Of a DNA stretch of 12,379 bases, positions 4,469 through 10,831 are shown in pieces. The stretch is taken from positions 1-12,379 of the forward strand of contig CAZAGT010000137.1 of assembly GCA_964484515.1 (NCBI GenBank). The letters run 5' to 3'. Origin of the DNA: CAZAGT01 sp964484515. Lineage in GTDB: Bacteria > Desulfobacterota > DSM-4660 > Desulfatiglandales > HGW-15. The position numbers and the translations under genes were made by a program. Every line of letters starts with the position of its first letter. Within the stretch, counting starts at the first letter, position 1. The notes beneath the pieces are model-generated. The model was given only the letters and a program-made list of their open reading frames with translations, had not been told where the DNA came from and ran no database searches.

Positions 4469-4891
4469 ATGGCCGAGATCAAAAGTCTATCGTCAATCAG
4501 GGAAAAGTGGACAAGAGTTACTCCTGGAAGGACCGAAGACTATAAGCTCGGGATCCAGAACCCTAAAAGGGACTGGGAAACCGAGACGGCGGCGGCCGAA
4601 GGCAACTGGAAGGCTGGAGTTGACGCGGCCGCTGGAAAGGGTCTCTTCGGTAAGGGAGTCGGCAAAGCAGGGTCGAAAAAGTGGCAAGATCGATCTTTGA
4701 AAAAAGGGCCTGGTCGATTTGCCGAAGGTGTCTACATCGCCGGGGGCGATTACGAGAGGGGCTTTGCGCCTTATCGTGAAGCGATCGCCCGCGTGGATCT
4801 CGGTCCCAGGTTCCCGAACCGCGATCCCCGCAACATCGAGAGGGTTAGAAAGGTCGTCAACGCTATGATCGAAGAGAAGGTCGGATCTTAG
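4469..4891 (+). CDS. Conserved virion-module protein upstream of the capsid gene (140 aa)
   Basis: ATG 4469 has AAGGAGGT seven bases upstream; a longer frame from 4406 has no such site. The 140-residue product has a pattern I associate with small proteins beside capsid genes in uncultivated phages: Y25-x2-GI-x-NPKRDW (25-36), repeated short helices with GV and W (W47-KAGV, KGVGKAGSKKW ending W72, GRFAEGV at 82-88), then DYERGFAPYREAI (94-106) and a C-terminal PRNIERV helix. It is strongly basic overall. A scaffold, internal virion or DNA-condensing protein would fit; no experimental function is known to me. It heads the cassette, with the 46-residue protein and capsid gene following at gaps of 37 and 1 bp. 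Confidence 0.65.
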   Translation: MAEIKSLSSIREKWTRVTPGRTEDYKLGIQNPKRDWETETAAAEGNWKAGVDAAAGKGLFGKGVGKAGSKKWQDRSLKKGPGRFAEGVYIAGGDYERGFAPYREAIARVDLGPRFPNRDPRNIERVRKVVNAMIEEKVGS

Positions 4892-4928
4892 AATGCTGCC
4901 CAAACCCCTCGGAACTGGAGGTTAAACC

Positions 4929-5069
4929 ATGGAGGACTTCATTATAAAGCTGCTGCGGACATTTTGTCCGTACCTCAAGGCGATGGCGGCAAAAACCGGC
5001 TCACCCGTGGATGATATCATTGTGGGTATCCTCTGCCGGGTAGCCGAAGACAAGAAAGAGGAGGCTTGA
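4929..5069 (+). CDS. 46-residue conserved small protein before the capsid gene
   Basis: ATG 4929 follows GGAGGT by seven bases and TGA ends one base before the capsid ATG, so translation is coupled. The sequence is helical with a Cys pair far apart (FCPYLKAMAAKTGSPVDDII, then VGILCRVAED). The segment CPYLKAMAAKTGSPVDDIIV resembles tiny proteins I recall next to capsid genes in uncultivated phages, but I cannot name a family. It may be a minor virion or assembly protein. Confidence 0.6.
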   Translation: MEDFIIKLLRTFCPYLKAMAAKTGSPVDDIIVGILCRVAEDKKEEA

Positions 5070-5070
5070 G

Positions 5071-6201
5071 ATGCACTGGCAAAAAAAGATCGAAAGGCGC
5101 ACTCTATCGGCCGATCGCAACGACACCTTGCGTTTTGAGCTGCCCGAAAAGGGCCTCTATTCGGGCCTGCTTATCAAGGTGAGCTGCGACCAGGAAAGCG
5201 CGAACTCTGGCCAAGAGAATTACCGGCTAATTGACCAGATCAACAAAGTGGAGGTTATGGCCAACGGATCTAAGATCATAAAGAGCTTAAGCGGTATCCA
5301 GCTCCAGGCCCTTAGCTTCTATGACCATGGTATCGCGCAGATAGACACACTGAGAGAGTATGCAAGCAATACGCAGTTTGCTTTCATACCGATTCAGTTC
5401 GGCCGGAGGCTCTACGACAGGGATTATCTGCTCGACATGGCCAAGTACGATGTTGTTGAGCTGAAGCTCACCAACAACATGAGTTCAACGTATTGGCAAG
5501 ACACGTTGAGTTATACGATCATCGGCTACGTCCTGAAAGACGTACCCGCAGACTACGCAAATAAGGGGTACTTCAAGAGCCACGAATGGCGGAAATACAC
5601 CACTGTGGCGGACGAATGGAAATACCTCGATATTCCTGCCGAGCATCCACTCCGCAGGATCATGCTCCGAGCCGAGCCGGACATCACCAGTGGTGCTGAT
5701 GACACGGCTTTTGAAAACCTGGTCTATGACATCAAGTTTATGCTCCAGACGGGCGATGTAATCGTATTCGAGGGTAAGCTCGAAGATCTCTTGAGAGACA
5801 ACCTCATCGATTACGGTGCCCTTGCCCTCACGGGCGGTCACTCGTACCGAGTCGGTACCGATTACATAGAAACAGGAATAGGCCGGAGACTCGTTGAGGC
5901 GGCCATTGCTTTCTCAATGACCGGATCCGCTTCAACGACGGTACCCACAACCGACGATGGCCACTCGAACCATATGAAACTGATGCCCCAGGGCGGAGGG
6001 GATATCGGTATAAACTGGATGGCCCTCGGTTGTGGCTTCCACAACACCGCAATGCTCAGGTTCGACCGCGAACCGGATCTCGCGGACATGATTGACACCG
6101 TAGATAAAAAGCAAGTGGAGCTCCATCTCCACACCCGCAATGCTGCGAGCGCGGCTGATGGTACGGTGTCGGTGGTACTCGAAGAACTCATGACAGACTA
6201 A
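5071..6201 (+). CDS. Probable double jelly-roll major capsid protein (376 aa)
   Basis: AGGAGG precedes ATG 5071. The protein is almost all beta with two similar halves. The first (about 1-165) has LYSGLLIKVSC, LIDQINKVEVMANGSKIIKSLSG, FAFIPIQFGRRLYD and VVELKLTNN strands. The second begins with a linker and LDIPAEHPLRRIMLRAE (about 190-206) and continues with YDIKFMLQTGDVIVFEGKLEDLL. The pattern 'I-x-V-x-x-NG-S-x-x-IKSLSG' in the first roll and 'LDIP-x3-PLRR-(I/L)M' opening the second match what I know of phage double jelly-roll capsid proteins (PM2/FLiP-type lineages). The length (376) is close to that class. It would form pseudo-hexameric trimers on an icosahedral, often membrane-containing particle. 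It is followed 11 bp later by the next virion gene. Exact lineage cannot be fixed by eye. Confidence 0.75.
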   Translation: MHWQKKIERRTLSADRNDTLRFELPEKGLYSGLLIKVSCDQESANSGQENYRLIDQINKVEVMANGSKIIKSLSGIQLQALSFYDHGIAQIDTLREYASNTQFAFIPIQFGRRLYDRDYLLDMAKYDVVELKLTNNMSSTYWQDTLSYTIIGYVLKDVPADYANKGYFKSHEWRKYTTVADEWKYLDIPAEHPLRRIMLRAEPDITSGADDTAFENLVYDIKFMLQTGDVIVFEGKLEDLLRDNLIDYGALALTGGHSYRVGTDYIETGIGRRLVEAAIAFSMTGSASTTVPTTDDGHSNHMKLMPQGGGDIGINWMALGCGFHNTAMLRFDREPDLADMIDTVDKKQVELHLHTRNAASAADGTVSVVLEELMTD

Positions 6202-6212
6202 GGGGGTCTGTC

Positions 6213-6569
6213 ATGAACATAAAAGACTTCGACCGGCTCTACAGACGGACCAGGGGCGGAGAGGGAGACTCTTCCGCCCTGGTCCGCCTGAAACTAAACC
6301 CTATACGCCAGGGTGTACTTCGCACCCTGAACCGCGTCACCGTCGAGAACAAGACCAGCGGATACACAAAGTGTAGGCTCGGTATTGCGGCCGGTGACCG
6401 CGACCACTACCTCGATGAGCTGATAACGATCGCAGCCAACGAGCTAGCCGTCTCTCGCTCCGAAATCCTACTGCATGAAGGTGATGAGTTCTTCGCAGAA
6501 CTCACCGGCACATCCGATGGCGACGTCCTGGTGATGACGTGCATCGGCTGGGAGCTCGATATGAAATGA
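6213..6569 (+). CDS. Minor virion protein, possible penton or spike base (118 aa)
   Basis: GGGGGT lies six bases before ATG 6213, and the stop codon overlaps the next start (ATGA at 6566-6569). A basic N-terminus (RLYRRTRGG) of about 35 residues precedes a beta domain: LNRVTVENKTSGYTKCRLGIAAG, SRSEILLHEGDEFFAELTG, DGDVLVMTCIGWEL. That strand order and spacing suits a small single jelly roll. A protein of this size placed directly after a double jelly-roll capsid gene is a good candidate for the vertex (penton) protein. This is inference from position and secondary structure, with no specific family identified. Confidence 0.6.
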   Translation: MNIKDFDRLYRRTRGGEGDSSALVRLKLNPIRQGVLRTLNRVTVENKTSGYTKCRLGIAAGDRDHYLDELITIAANELAVSRSEILLHEGDEFFAELTGTSDGDVLVMTCIGWELDMK

Positions 6570-7006
6570 CGGACTTCGGAAGGGTACAACCACATGCAGC
6601 AAGTCATCAGTCCGGTGGATCTGATGAAATAGACCTAACCGGGCTTAGTGGGATCCCCAATGTGGTCGATCGTGGAGATCCCGCGTCGCCCGACTTCAAT
6701 ATCTTCTCTTTCACCGCTGATGAGAACTGGCACGATCTTGACTTGTCGTCAATCGTGCCAGCTGGTGCAACCTGGGTGTTGCTGCGCCTCCTTCTTTTAA
6801 CCAATGCCCAAAACGGGATTATGTACCTCAAGAAGGGAGGCAACACCTCCGAGTATAGCGGCGCGGGTTACGGGACTCCCTATTCAGCCTATGAGGTTTA
6901 TGGAGATCTTTGGCTACAGGTCGGCTCGACACGAGTCATTGAATATTGGCTCTCTAGTGGTGACTGGTTGGCTATAGGTCTCACCGTCAAGGGATGGTAT
7001 CTCTAA
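6566..7006 (+). CDS. Spike/fibre-type protein with HxxxHxSGGxD motif (146 aa)
   Basis: I start at ATG 6566, which overlaps the previous stop as ATGA; an upstream frame start at 6539 would overlap more and lacks a ribosome binding site. The N-terminus has QPHAASHQSGGSDEIDLTGL (residues 8-27), the 'HA-x-x-H-x-x-GG-x-D-x-I' hinge common to phage fibre and capsid decoration proteins. It leads to a C-terminal beta sandwich (about 38-146) with FSFTADENWHDLDL, ATWVLLRLLLL, IMYLKKGG, DLWLQVGSTRVIEYWL and GDWLAIGLTVKGWYL strands. A trimeric receptor-binding or decoration role is likely. The linkage to the 118-residue gene suggests the two make one vertex complex. Confidence 0.65.
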   Translation: MTDFGRVQPHAASHQSGGSDEIDLTGLSGIPNVVDRGDPASPDFNIFSFTADENWHDLDLSSIVPAGATWVLLRLLLLTNAQNGIMYLKKGGNTSEYSGAGYGTPYSAYEVYGDLWLQVGSTRVIEYWLSSGDWLAIGLTVKGWYL

Positions 7007-7020
7007 TCTGGAGGTGAAAG

Positions 7021-7413
7021 ATGTTTTATACATTCCCTTACACTCCAACCGTAAGCGACGTTGCCGGGAATCCGCACGAGATCGATATCCAGTTAGCAAA
7101 GGGAGTCATACACCAGGTTGATATACTCTTCCAGGATGGCTGCAACCACGAGACCTTCGTGCAGATTTTCGAGGGACGCTCGCAGATCTGGCCAACTAAC
7201 GTGGGCCAAGCCTTCCGAGGCAACGCAACGGTTGTGAGCTTCAGGGAATATTATCAACCAACCGGCCCGCCGACTCGTTTGACCGCCTACGTCTGGTCAA
7301 CCTTATCGTCGGACTGGGCCGAAGTGGTGATCCAATTAGGTCTATTACCAAAGCGCATCTTGCAGCCTCTTAGCTTCGACGAATTGCTCGCAGCGGCCGC
7401 AGGAATCGAATAA
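7021..7413 (+). CDS. Conserved beta-rich virion-associated protein (130 aa)
   Basis: GGAGGTGAAAG precedes ATG 7021. The product has LAKGVIHQVDILFQDGCNHETFVQIFEG (about 25-52), SQIWPTNVGQAFRGN, VVSFREYYQPTGPPTRLTAYVW and VVIQLGLLPKR. The motif combination 'GVIH-x-VDI-x-F-x-x-GC', 'QIWPTN' and 'SF-x-EYY' is one I recall from hypothetical proteins of uncultivated phages, always beside capsid or spike genes. It reads as a single beta sandwich and may be another decoration or vertex protein. It is the last gene before the repeat array, which starts two bases after its stop. Confidence 0.65.
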   Translation: MFYTFPYTPTVSDVAGNPHEIDIQLAKGVIHQVDILFQDGCNHETFVQIFEGRSQIWPTNVGQAFRGNATVVSFREYYQPTGPPTRLTAYVWSTLSSDWAEVVIQLGLLPKRILQPLSFDELLAAAAGIE

Positions 7414-7414
7414 C

Positions 7415-8200
7415 CATACCGAAGGAAAAGCGTCCGGCTTAACCCGGCCGCTGAGCCCTATTTTTTGGAAGTGGTACTTCTCATGGCAAAGACGCGCTCC
7501 AGGCTTAACCCCTCCGCGTAAAGCCTCCGCTACCGAAAAAGAAACCCGGCGCCCTCCGGTGGCGCCAACAACGCAAATCGCATACCGAAGGAAAAGCGTC
7601 CGGCTTAACCCGGCCGCTGAGCACCAATTTTCTGAATAAGAACCTTCTAGGGTAGAAACGCGCTCCGGGCTTAACCCCTACGCGGAACTACCTACACAAA
7701 AAGGGAAAACTACAGGCTACGCCCAAAAGGACCAGGGCAAAGCATCATACCGAAGGAAAAGCGTCCGGCTTAACCCGGCCGCTGAGCNNNNNNNNNNNNN
7801 NNNNNNNNNNNNNNNNNNNNNNNNNNNNNNNNNNNNNNNNNNNNNNNNNNNNNNNNNNNNNNNNNNNNNNNNNNNNNNNNNNNNNNNCAGGGCAAAGCAT
7901 CATACCGAAGGAAAAGCGTCCGGCTTAACCCGGCCGCTGAGCACCAATTTTCTGAATAAGAACCTTCTAGGGTAGAAACGCGCTCCGGGCTTAACCCCTA
8001 CGCGGAACTACCTACACAAAAAGGGAAAACTACAGGCTACGCCCAAAAGGACCAGGGCAAAGCATCATACCGAAGGAAAAGCGTCCGGCTTAACCCGGCC
8101 GCTGAGCCCTATTTTTTGGAAGTGGTACTTCTCATGGCAAAGACGCGCTCCAGGCTTAACCCCTCCGCGTAAAGCCTCCACTACCGAAAAAGAACTACTT
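7415..8200. repeat. Array of ~165-bp units with three hairpins each
   Basis: A 42-bp core starting CATACCGAAGG occurs five times, at 7415, 7581, 7746, 7901 and 8066, so the period is 165-166 bp. Each core holds hairpin 1, AGCG-T-CCGG-CTTAAC-CCGG-C-CGCT. A 36-bp variable segment follows in two types. Type A (units 1 and 5) folds as GAAGT-GGT-ACTTC; type B (units 2 and 4) folds as TTCTA-GGG-TAGAA, so sequence differs but a 5-bp stem with a 3-nt loop is kept. Hairpin 3 is CGCG...GG(G)-CTTAA-CC(C)...CGCG. Units 2 and 4 are identical; units 1 and 5 differ once in their first ~129 bp. Stops in all frames and changing phase argue against protein coding. Unit 1 also has GGCGCC-CTCCGGT-GGCGCC (7548-7566). 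Confidence 0.85.
7788..7887. other. Assembly gap of 100 N inside the repeat array
   Basis: Exactly 100 N, the usual placeholder for a gap of unknown length. The 55 bases before it (7733-7787) are identical to the 55 after it (7888-7942). The contigs may therefore simply overlap, or any number of repeat units may be missing. The order of units A-B-gap-B-A is thus provisional. Confidence 0.95.
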
Positions 8201-8217
8201 ACACCTACGGTGCTGAA

Positions 8218-9135
8218 ATGCAGCCATGCTCATCAAGAATCGATGCAAATTGCTTTGCAGCTAATCCGGCTTGGGCAAAGCAGGCCTTCGCCTACCGGCT
8301 CGTGCACCTCTTAACACCAAAACCCCTTACAAGAAGATTACCCCGAGGCCTCCGGCCGGGATTGGTAGGACCGGGTATATCCCTTCCGTCCGGGATGGAG
8401 CTCCCTCCGGGCGTCGTGCTACCCCCAGGGACCGAACTGCCTCCAGGGTGGCAGCCGGGAGACCCTCTGCCTCCTGGAGCGATGGACGCACCGCAAGCAC
8501 CCCCAGGAACCGACACCACAGGAACAATACCACCGGGATATACGGAGCCCTGGTCACCAGGGCCGCTTGGTGGAAGTTTTTCTTCCGGGCCGATCGTGGA
8601 GCACGGATCCGGAACTTTTACCCCTACTGCAGGTCCTGATGACGGCTGTTGGATCCCCGCCGTCATCCTAACGAATAGCTGGACATACCTAAAGTTCGGG
8701 AAAGACGGTTCCTACCGTTGGGACACATACATCAATTTTAGCAACGTCCTGATCCCAAAGGGAGCGAAGATCGTAACGGCATATATAATCTTTGAAAGTG
8801 CAGACACCAGGAGCACAGCCGATATACACGTTGCTATACGGGGCTTCCTTACAGCCAACGCCACTAATCCGGTCGACGCGGCCGCAGCCGACGACATGCC
8901 ACTAACAAGCGCCTCTTACAGCTGGAATCCGGGAACCTGGACACAATACCAAAGCTACAACTCCCCGGAAATCGGTGCCGTGGTAGAAGAGATCGTGGGC
9001 CAATCTGGATGGGCAGCGGGCAACAACCTGATGATCGTTATAAAGAGCACCGGAGACAGCCAGAACTTTAGAGCCCCGATCGCTTGGGACGCTGCAGATC
9101 CAAGAGTCGAACCGCAACTATATGTAGAGTGGTGA
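8218..9135 (+). CDS. Pro-Pro-Gly stalk protein with C-terminal beta domain (305 aa)
   Basis: The product has three parts. Residues 1-45 are basic and unpatterned and may not be translated, because no ribosome binding site precedes ATG 8218; the start is unsettled. Residues 47-125 are a Pro/Gly stalk with repeated PPG steps (LPPGVVLPPGTELPPGWQPG, then DPLPPGA). Residues 145-305 are a beta sandwich of the type found in DNRLRE-like surface proteins: RWDTYINFSNVLIPKGAKIV, TAYIIFESADT, IHVAIRGF, then W-x-G-x-W, EEIVGQSGWAAGNNLMIVIKS and the C-terminal 'P-x-LYVEW'. A rigid stalk carrying a globular head suits a vertex spike or receptor-binding fibre. It shares its stalk motif with the 336-residue protein at 9286. 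Confidence 0.65.
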   Translation: MQPCSSRIDANCFAANPAWAKQAFAYRLVHLLTPKPLTRRLPRGLRPGLVGPGISLPSGMELPPGVVLPPGTELPPGWQPGDPLPPGAMDAPQAPPGTDTTGTIPPGYTEPWSPGPLGGSFSSGPIVEHGSGTFTPTAGPDDGCWIPAVILTNSWTYLKFGKDGSYRWDTYINFSNVLIPKGAKIVTAYIIFESADTRSTADIHVAIRGFLTANATNPVDAAAADDMPLTSASYSWNPGTWTQYQSYNSPEIGAVVEEIVGQSGWAAGNNLMIVIKSTGDSQNFRAPIAWDAADPRVEPQLYVEW

Positions 9136-9144
9136 AAATTGATT

Positions 9145-9282
9145 ATGCTTGACTACACACTAAACGCCCTGCCTATAATCATACCGCTAGTTATCTACTT
9201 TGTTCACCTGGAGCGAACACTAGCCAAGCTAAAAACTGATGTGTGCTGGATCAAAAGATCGATCCAACCACCTAAGACCTAG
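9145..9282 (+). CDS. 45-residue single-span membrane protein
   Basis: ATG 9145 follows GGTGA by about nine bases and lies ten bases past the previous stop; TTG 9139 is an alternative start. Residues 7-22 (NALPIIIPLVIYFVHL) form one membrane span, followed by a charged helix (ERTLAKLKTDVCWIKRSI) and a Pro tail. The shape resembles small holin-like or virion-membrane proteins. Lipid-containing double jelly-roll viruses encode several such proteins. Its stop is three bases before the next start, so the two genes are translationally coupled. Confidence 0.6.
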   Translation: MLDYTLNALPIIIPLVIYFVHLERTLAKLKTDVCWIKRSIQPPKT

Positions 9283-9285
9283 CAC

Positions 9286-10296
9286 ATGGCCGAGAGGATC
9301 TTCAAGGGTCACAGTTGTTGTAAAGATCGGCTCTACCCTAAGAAAAGCGTCTCGATCACTCCACGATTTACTACCTTGCAAAGGGGTGAAGACGTATGGT
9401 TGACCGTAAAGGGTGTGCACCGGGATTGTGACGGTGGTTGTTTCACTTGGAAGTTGGAAAGTGGTGGCGGTATTCTGTTACCTCTCGAAGGTCTCGACGT
9501 AACATACTACCCGCCTGAAACAAACGAGCTGTGCGCGGCTTCCGCACGAATCCTGCTTATATGTGGAGGTGAACCGATTGCAGATGCCTACATCTCTACA
9601 AACACGAACAAGACCACCCGGAAGGCTTATGAGGTCTATGTAAAGATGCCCAGGGTGGAGCTGACACCGCCCCGCGAGGGGTGGCCACCAACGAACCTAC
9701 CACCGCCACCGCCCATGAACAAGCCACCGGCTCACGTGACTTTTGCCGAAGGCTTCCACTTCCCTAAACCCTGGAAACGCGGAGATCCGATGCCCCCAGG
9801 AGCGAGCATCGATCTAAAGAAACTCATACCAAAGGACTGGACACCGGACCAAATACAGCCACCCGGTGTGATAATACCGGGTGGAACGGTGTTCCCTCCA
9901 GATTGGAGGCCCGGAGACGAACTGCCGGCGGAATGCCGGCCGAACACCTTTGAGATCTTCCCGGAAGGATTTTTGACCACGACGCCGAGCGACCGGATCA
10001 GGGTCCACTGGGATATTGAAATGTACTACTGTAATGATATAAAGTTCGGCTTCAGGTACACGACGCAGATGTGGTTTGTGTCCTGGAACACAACCGCGGA
10101 GAGATGGCAGATCAACCCGCCCTCCGGAACGGGCGTGAAACCCGTTTCCGCGTGGTATAAGATACCTTGGGAATCCATGAGGGCGGCTTACCCTAAATAT
10201 GTGGATTACCGATCCACGACCATGAAGGAGGGCGGCTGTTGCCCTGGGGGATTGCTAAAGGGACAAGTAGAGCAAGAAGAAAAAGAGCAGGGGTGA
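9286..10296 (+). CDS. Ig-like plus Pro-Gly stalk protein, second spike candidate (336 aa)
   Basis: Residues 18-106 look like an Ig-like beta domain (VSITPRFTTLQRGEDVWLTV, CFTWKLESGGGILLP, DVTYYPP, ARILLICGG) with several cysteines (C11, C12, C48, C52, C83, C93). Residues 124-220 are Pro-rich and carry the stalk motif shared with the 305-residue protein: PKPWKRGDPMPPGA, QPPGVIIPGGTVFPPDWRPG and DELPAE. The last third (221-336) is another beta-rich domain with many Trp and Tyr residues, ending in CCPGG and a charged tail. No ribosome binding site is seen, but the start is three bases after the upstream stop. I infer a second vertex or fibre subunit that may pair with the 305-residue protein through the common stalk. 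Confidence 0.6.
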   Translation: MAERIFKGHSCCKDRLYPKKSVSITPRFTTLQRGEDVWLTVKGVHRDCDGGCFTWKLESGGGILLPLEGLDVTYYPPETNELCAASARILLICGGEPIADAYISTNTNKTTRKAYEVYVKMPRVELTPPREGWPPTNLPPPPPMNKPPAHVTFAEGFHFPKPWKRGDPMPPGASIDLKKLIPKDWTPDQIQPPGVIIPGGTVFPPDWRPGDELPAECRPNTFEIFPEGFLTTTPSDRIRVHWDIEMYYCNDIKFGFRYTTQMWFVSWNTTAERWQINPPSGTGVKPVSAWYKIPWESMRAAYPKYVDYRSTTMKEGGCCPGGLLKGQVEQEEKEQG

Positions 10297-10303
10297 TGAA
10301 CAG

Positions 10304-10750
10304 ATGCCAACCACTTTGGGTAGAAAATACGACACGCTGTGGCGCGGATCCCCGCCCCATATGCTAGATAGTGACATACCCGTATGGTACAGGTTCCTGG
10401 AAAAATGGGGGGATATCTTCATCGCCCTTTATTACGACGTCCTTCTTGGCGGGCCAAGTTTGACCCGGGCACAAGAAGGCGACTCCATGTGGAAGATGTG
10501 GCGGGCGAACGTCTCGAAACGAGCCGACGCGATCGCAGAGCTCGAAAAAGAGCTCTGGATCATAGAAGTAGCCAAGCGCCCAGGCCTGCGGGCGATTGGC
10601 CAGCTTATGACCTACATGGCACTTTGGAGAGAAGATCCAAAGATTGAAAAGATCGAGATCCCCGTGCTCGTTTGTGAGGAAGTGGACACCGACCTAATCG
10701 CCTCAGCGGCACAGTACGGCATGAGGGTATATGTTACACCCTTAACCTAG
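10304..10750 (+). CDS. PD-(D/E)XK-like nuclease-fold protein (148 aa)
   Basis: GGGGTGATG lies just before ATG 10304. The core is KRADAIAELEKELWIIEVAK (residues 72-91) followed by RAIGQLMTYMALW (96-108) and, near the end, MRVYVTP. The arrangement 'R-x-D...(I/V)IEV-x-K...A-x-GQ-(L/I)-x-x-Y' is that of small phage proteins with the restriction-endonuclease-like fold. D75, E88 and Q100 are in place. The expected E-x-K is E88-V-A90-K91, so the lysine is displaced by one and catalysis is uncertain. In tailed phages relatives lie near packaging genes; here it follows the spike genes, so DNA processing or packaging is possible. It may also be a non-catalytic DNA-binding version. Confidence 0.65.
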   Translation: MPTTLGRKYDTLWRGSPPHMLDSDIPVWYRFLEKWGDIFIALYYDVLLGGPSLTRAQEGDSMWKMWRANVSKRADAIAELEKELWIIEVAKRPGLRAIGQLMTYMALWREDPKIEKIEIPVLVCEEVDTDLIASAAQYGMRVYVTPLT

Positions 10751-10783
10751 TCGAGATCTCGCCACCTGCCTCAAATCTCGCAT

Positions 10784-10818
10784 CCGGATCCGGACAAAAA
10801 ACTGTGTCCGGGATCCCG
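10784..10818 (+). terminator. Imperfect hairpin between the nuclease-like and last genes
   Basis: CGGATCCGGACA (10785-10796) pairs with TGTCCGGGATCCCG (10805-10818) with two single-base bulges, closed by an 8-nt A-rich loop. It is followed by an A run rather than a U run, so it is a weak intrinsic terminator at best. It may instead hide or space the start of the 477-residue gene, which has no ribosome binding site. A separate perfect palindrome CGAGATCTCG lies at 10752-10761. Confidence 0.4.
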
Positions 10819-10831
10819 AAGACAAAAAAAC

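Noticed and set aside
5485..5841. 118-codon minus-strand frame inside the capsid gene
   Set aside because: Shadow frame of the capsid coding strand, without a ribosome binding site or domain pattern.
7415..7640. Long open frame through repeat unit 1 into unit 2 (about 74 codons)
   Set aside because: It has no start codon or ribosome binding site and the 166-bp unit shifts the reading phase. The preserved features are stems, not residues.
7415..8200. CRISPR array or integron attC array
   Set aside because: Units are 165 bp with duplicated inserts, and no Cas gene is seen. RYYYAAC-like GCTTAAC occurs but no matching GTTRRRY half is present, and there is no integrase or gene cassette.
8292..8666. 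Minus-strand frame opposite the Pro-Pro-Gly stalk
   Set aside because: Its Pro/Gly richness is the mirror of the stalk codons (CCN/GGN); the plus frame continues into a recognisable beta domain.
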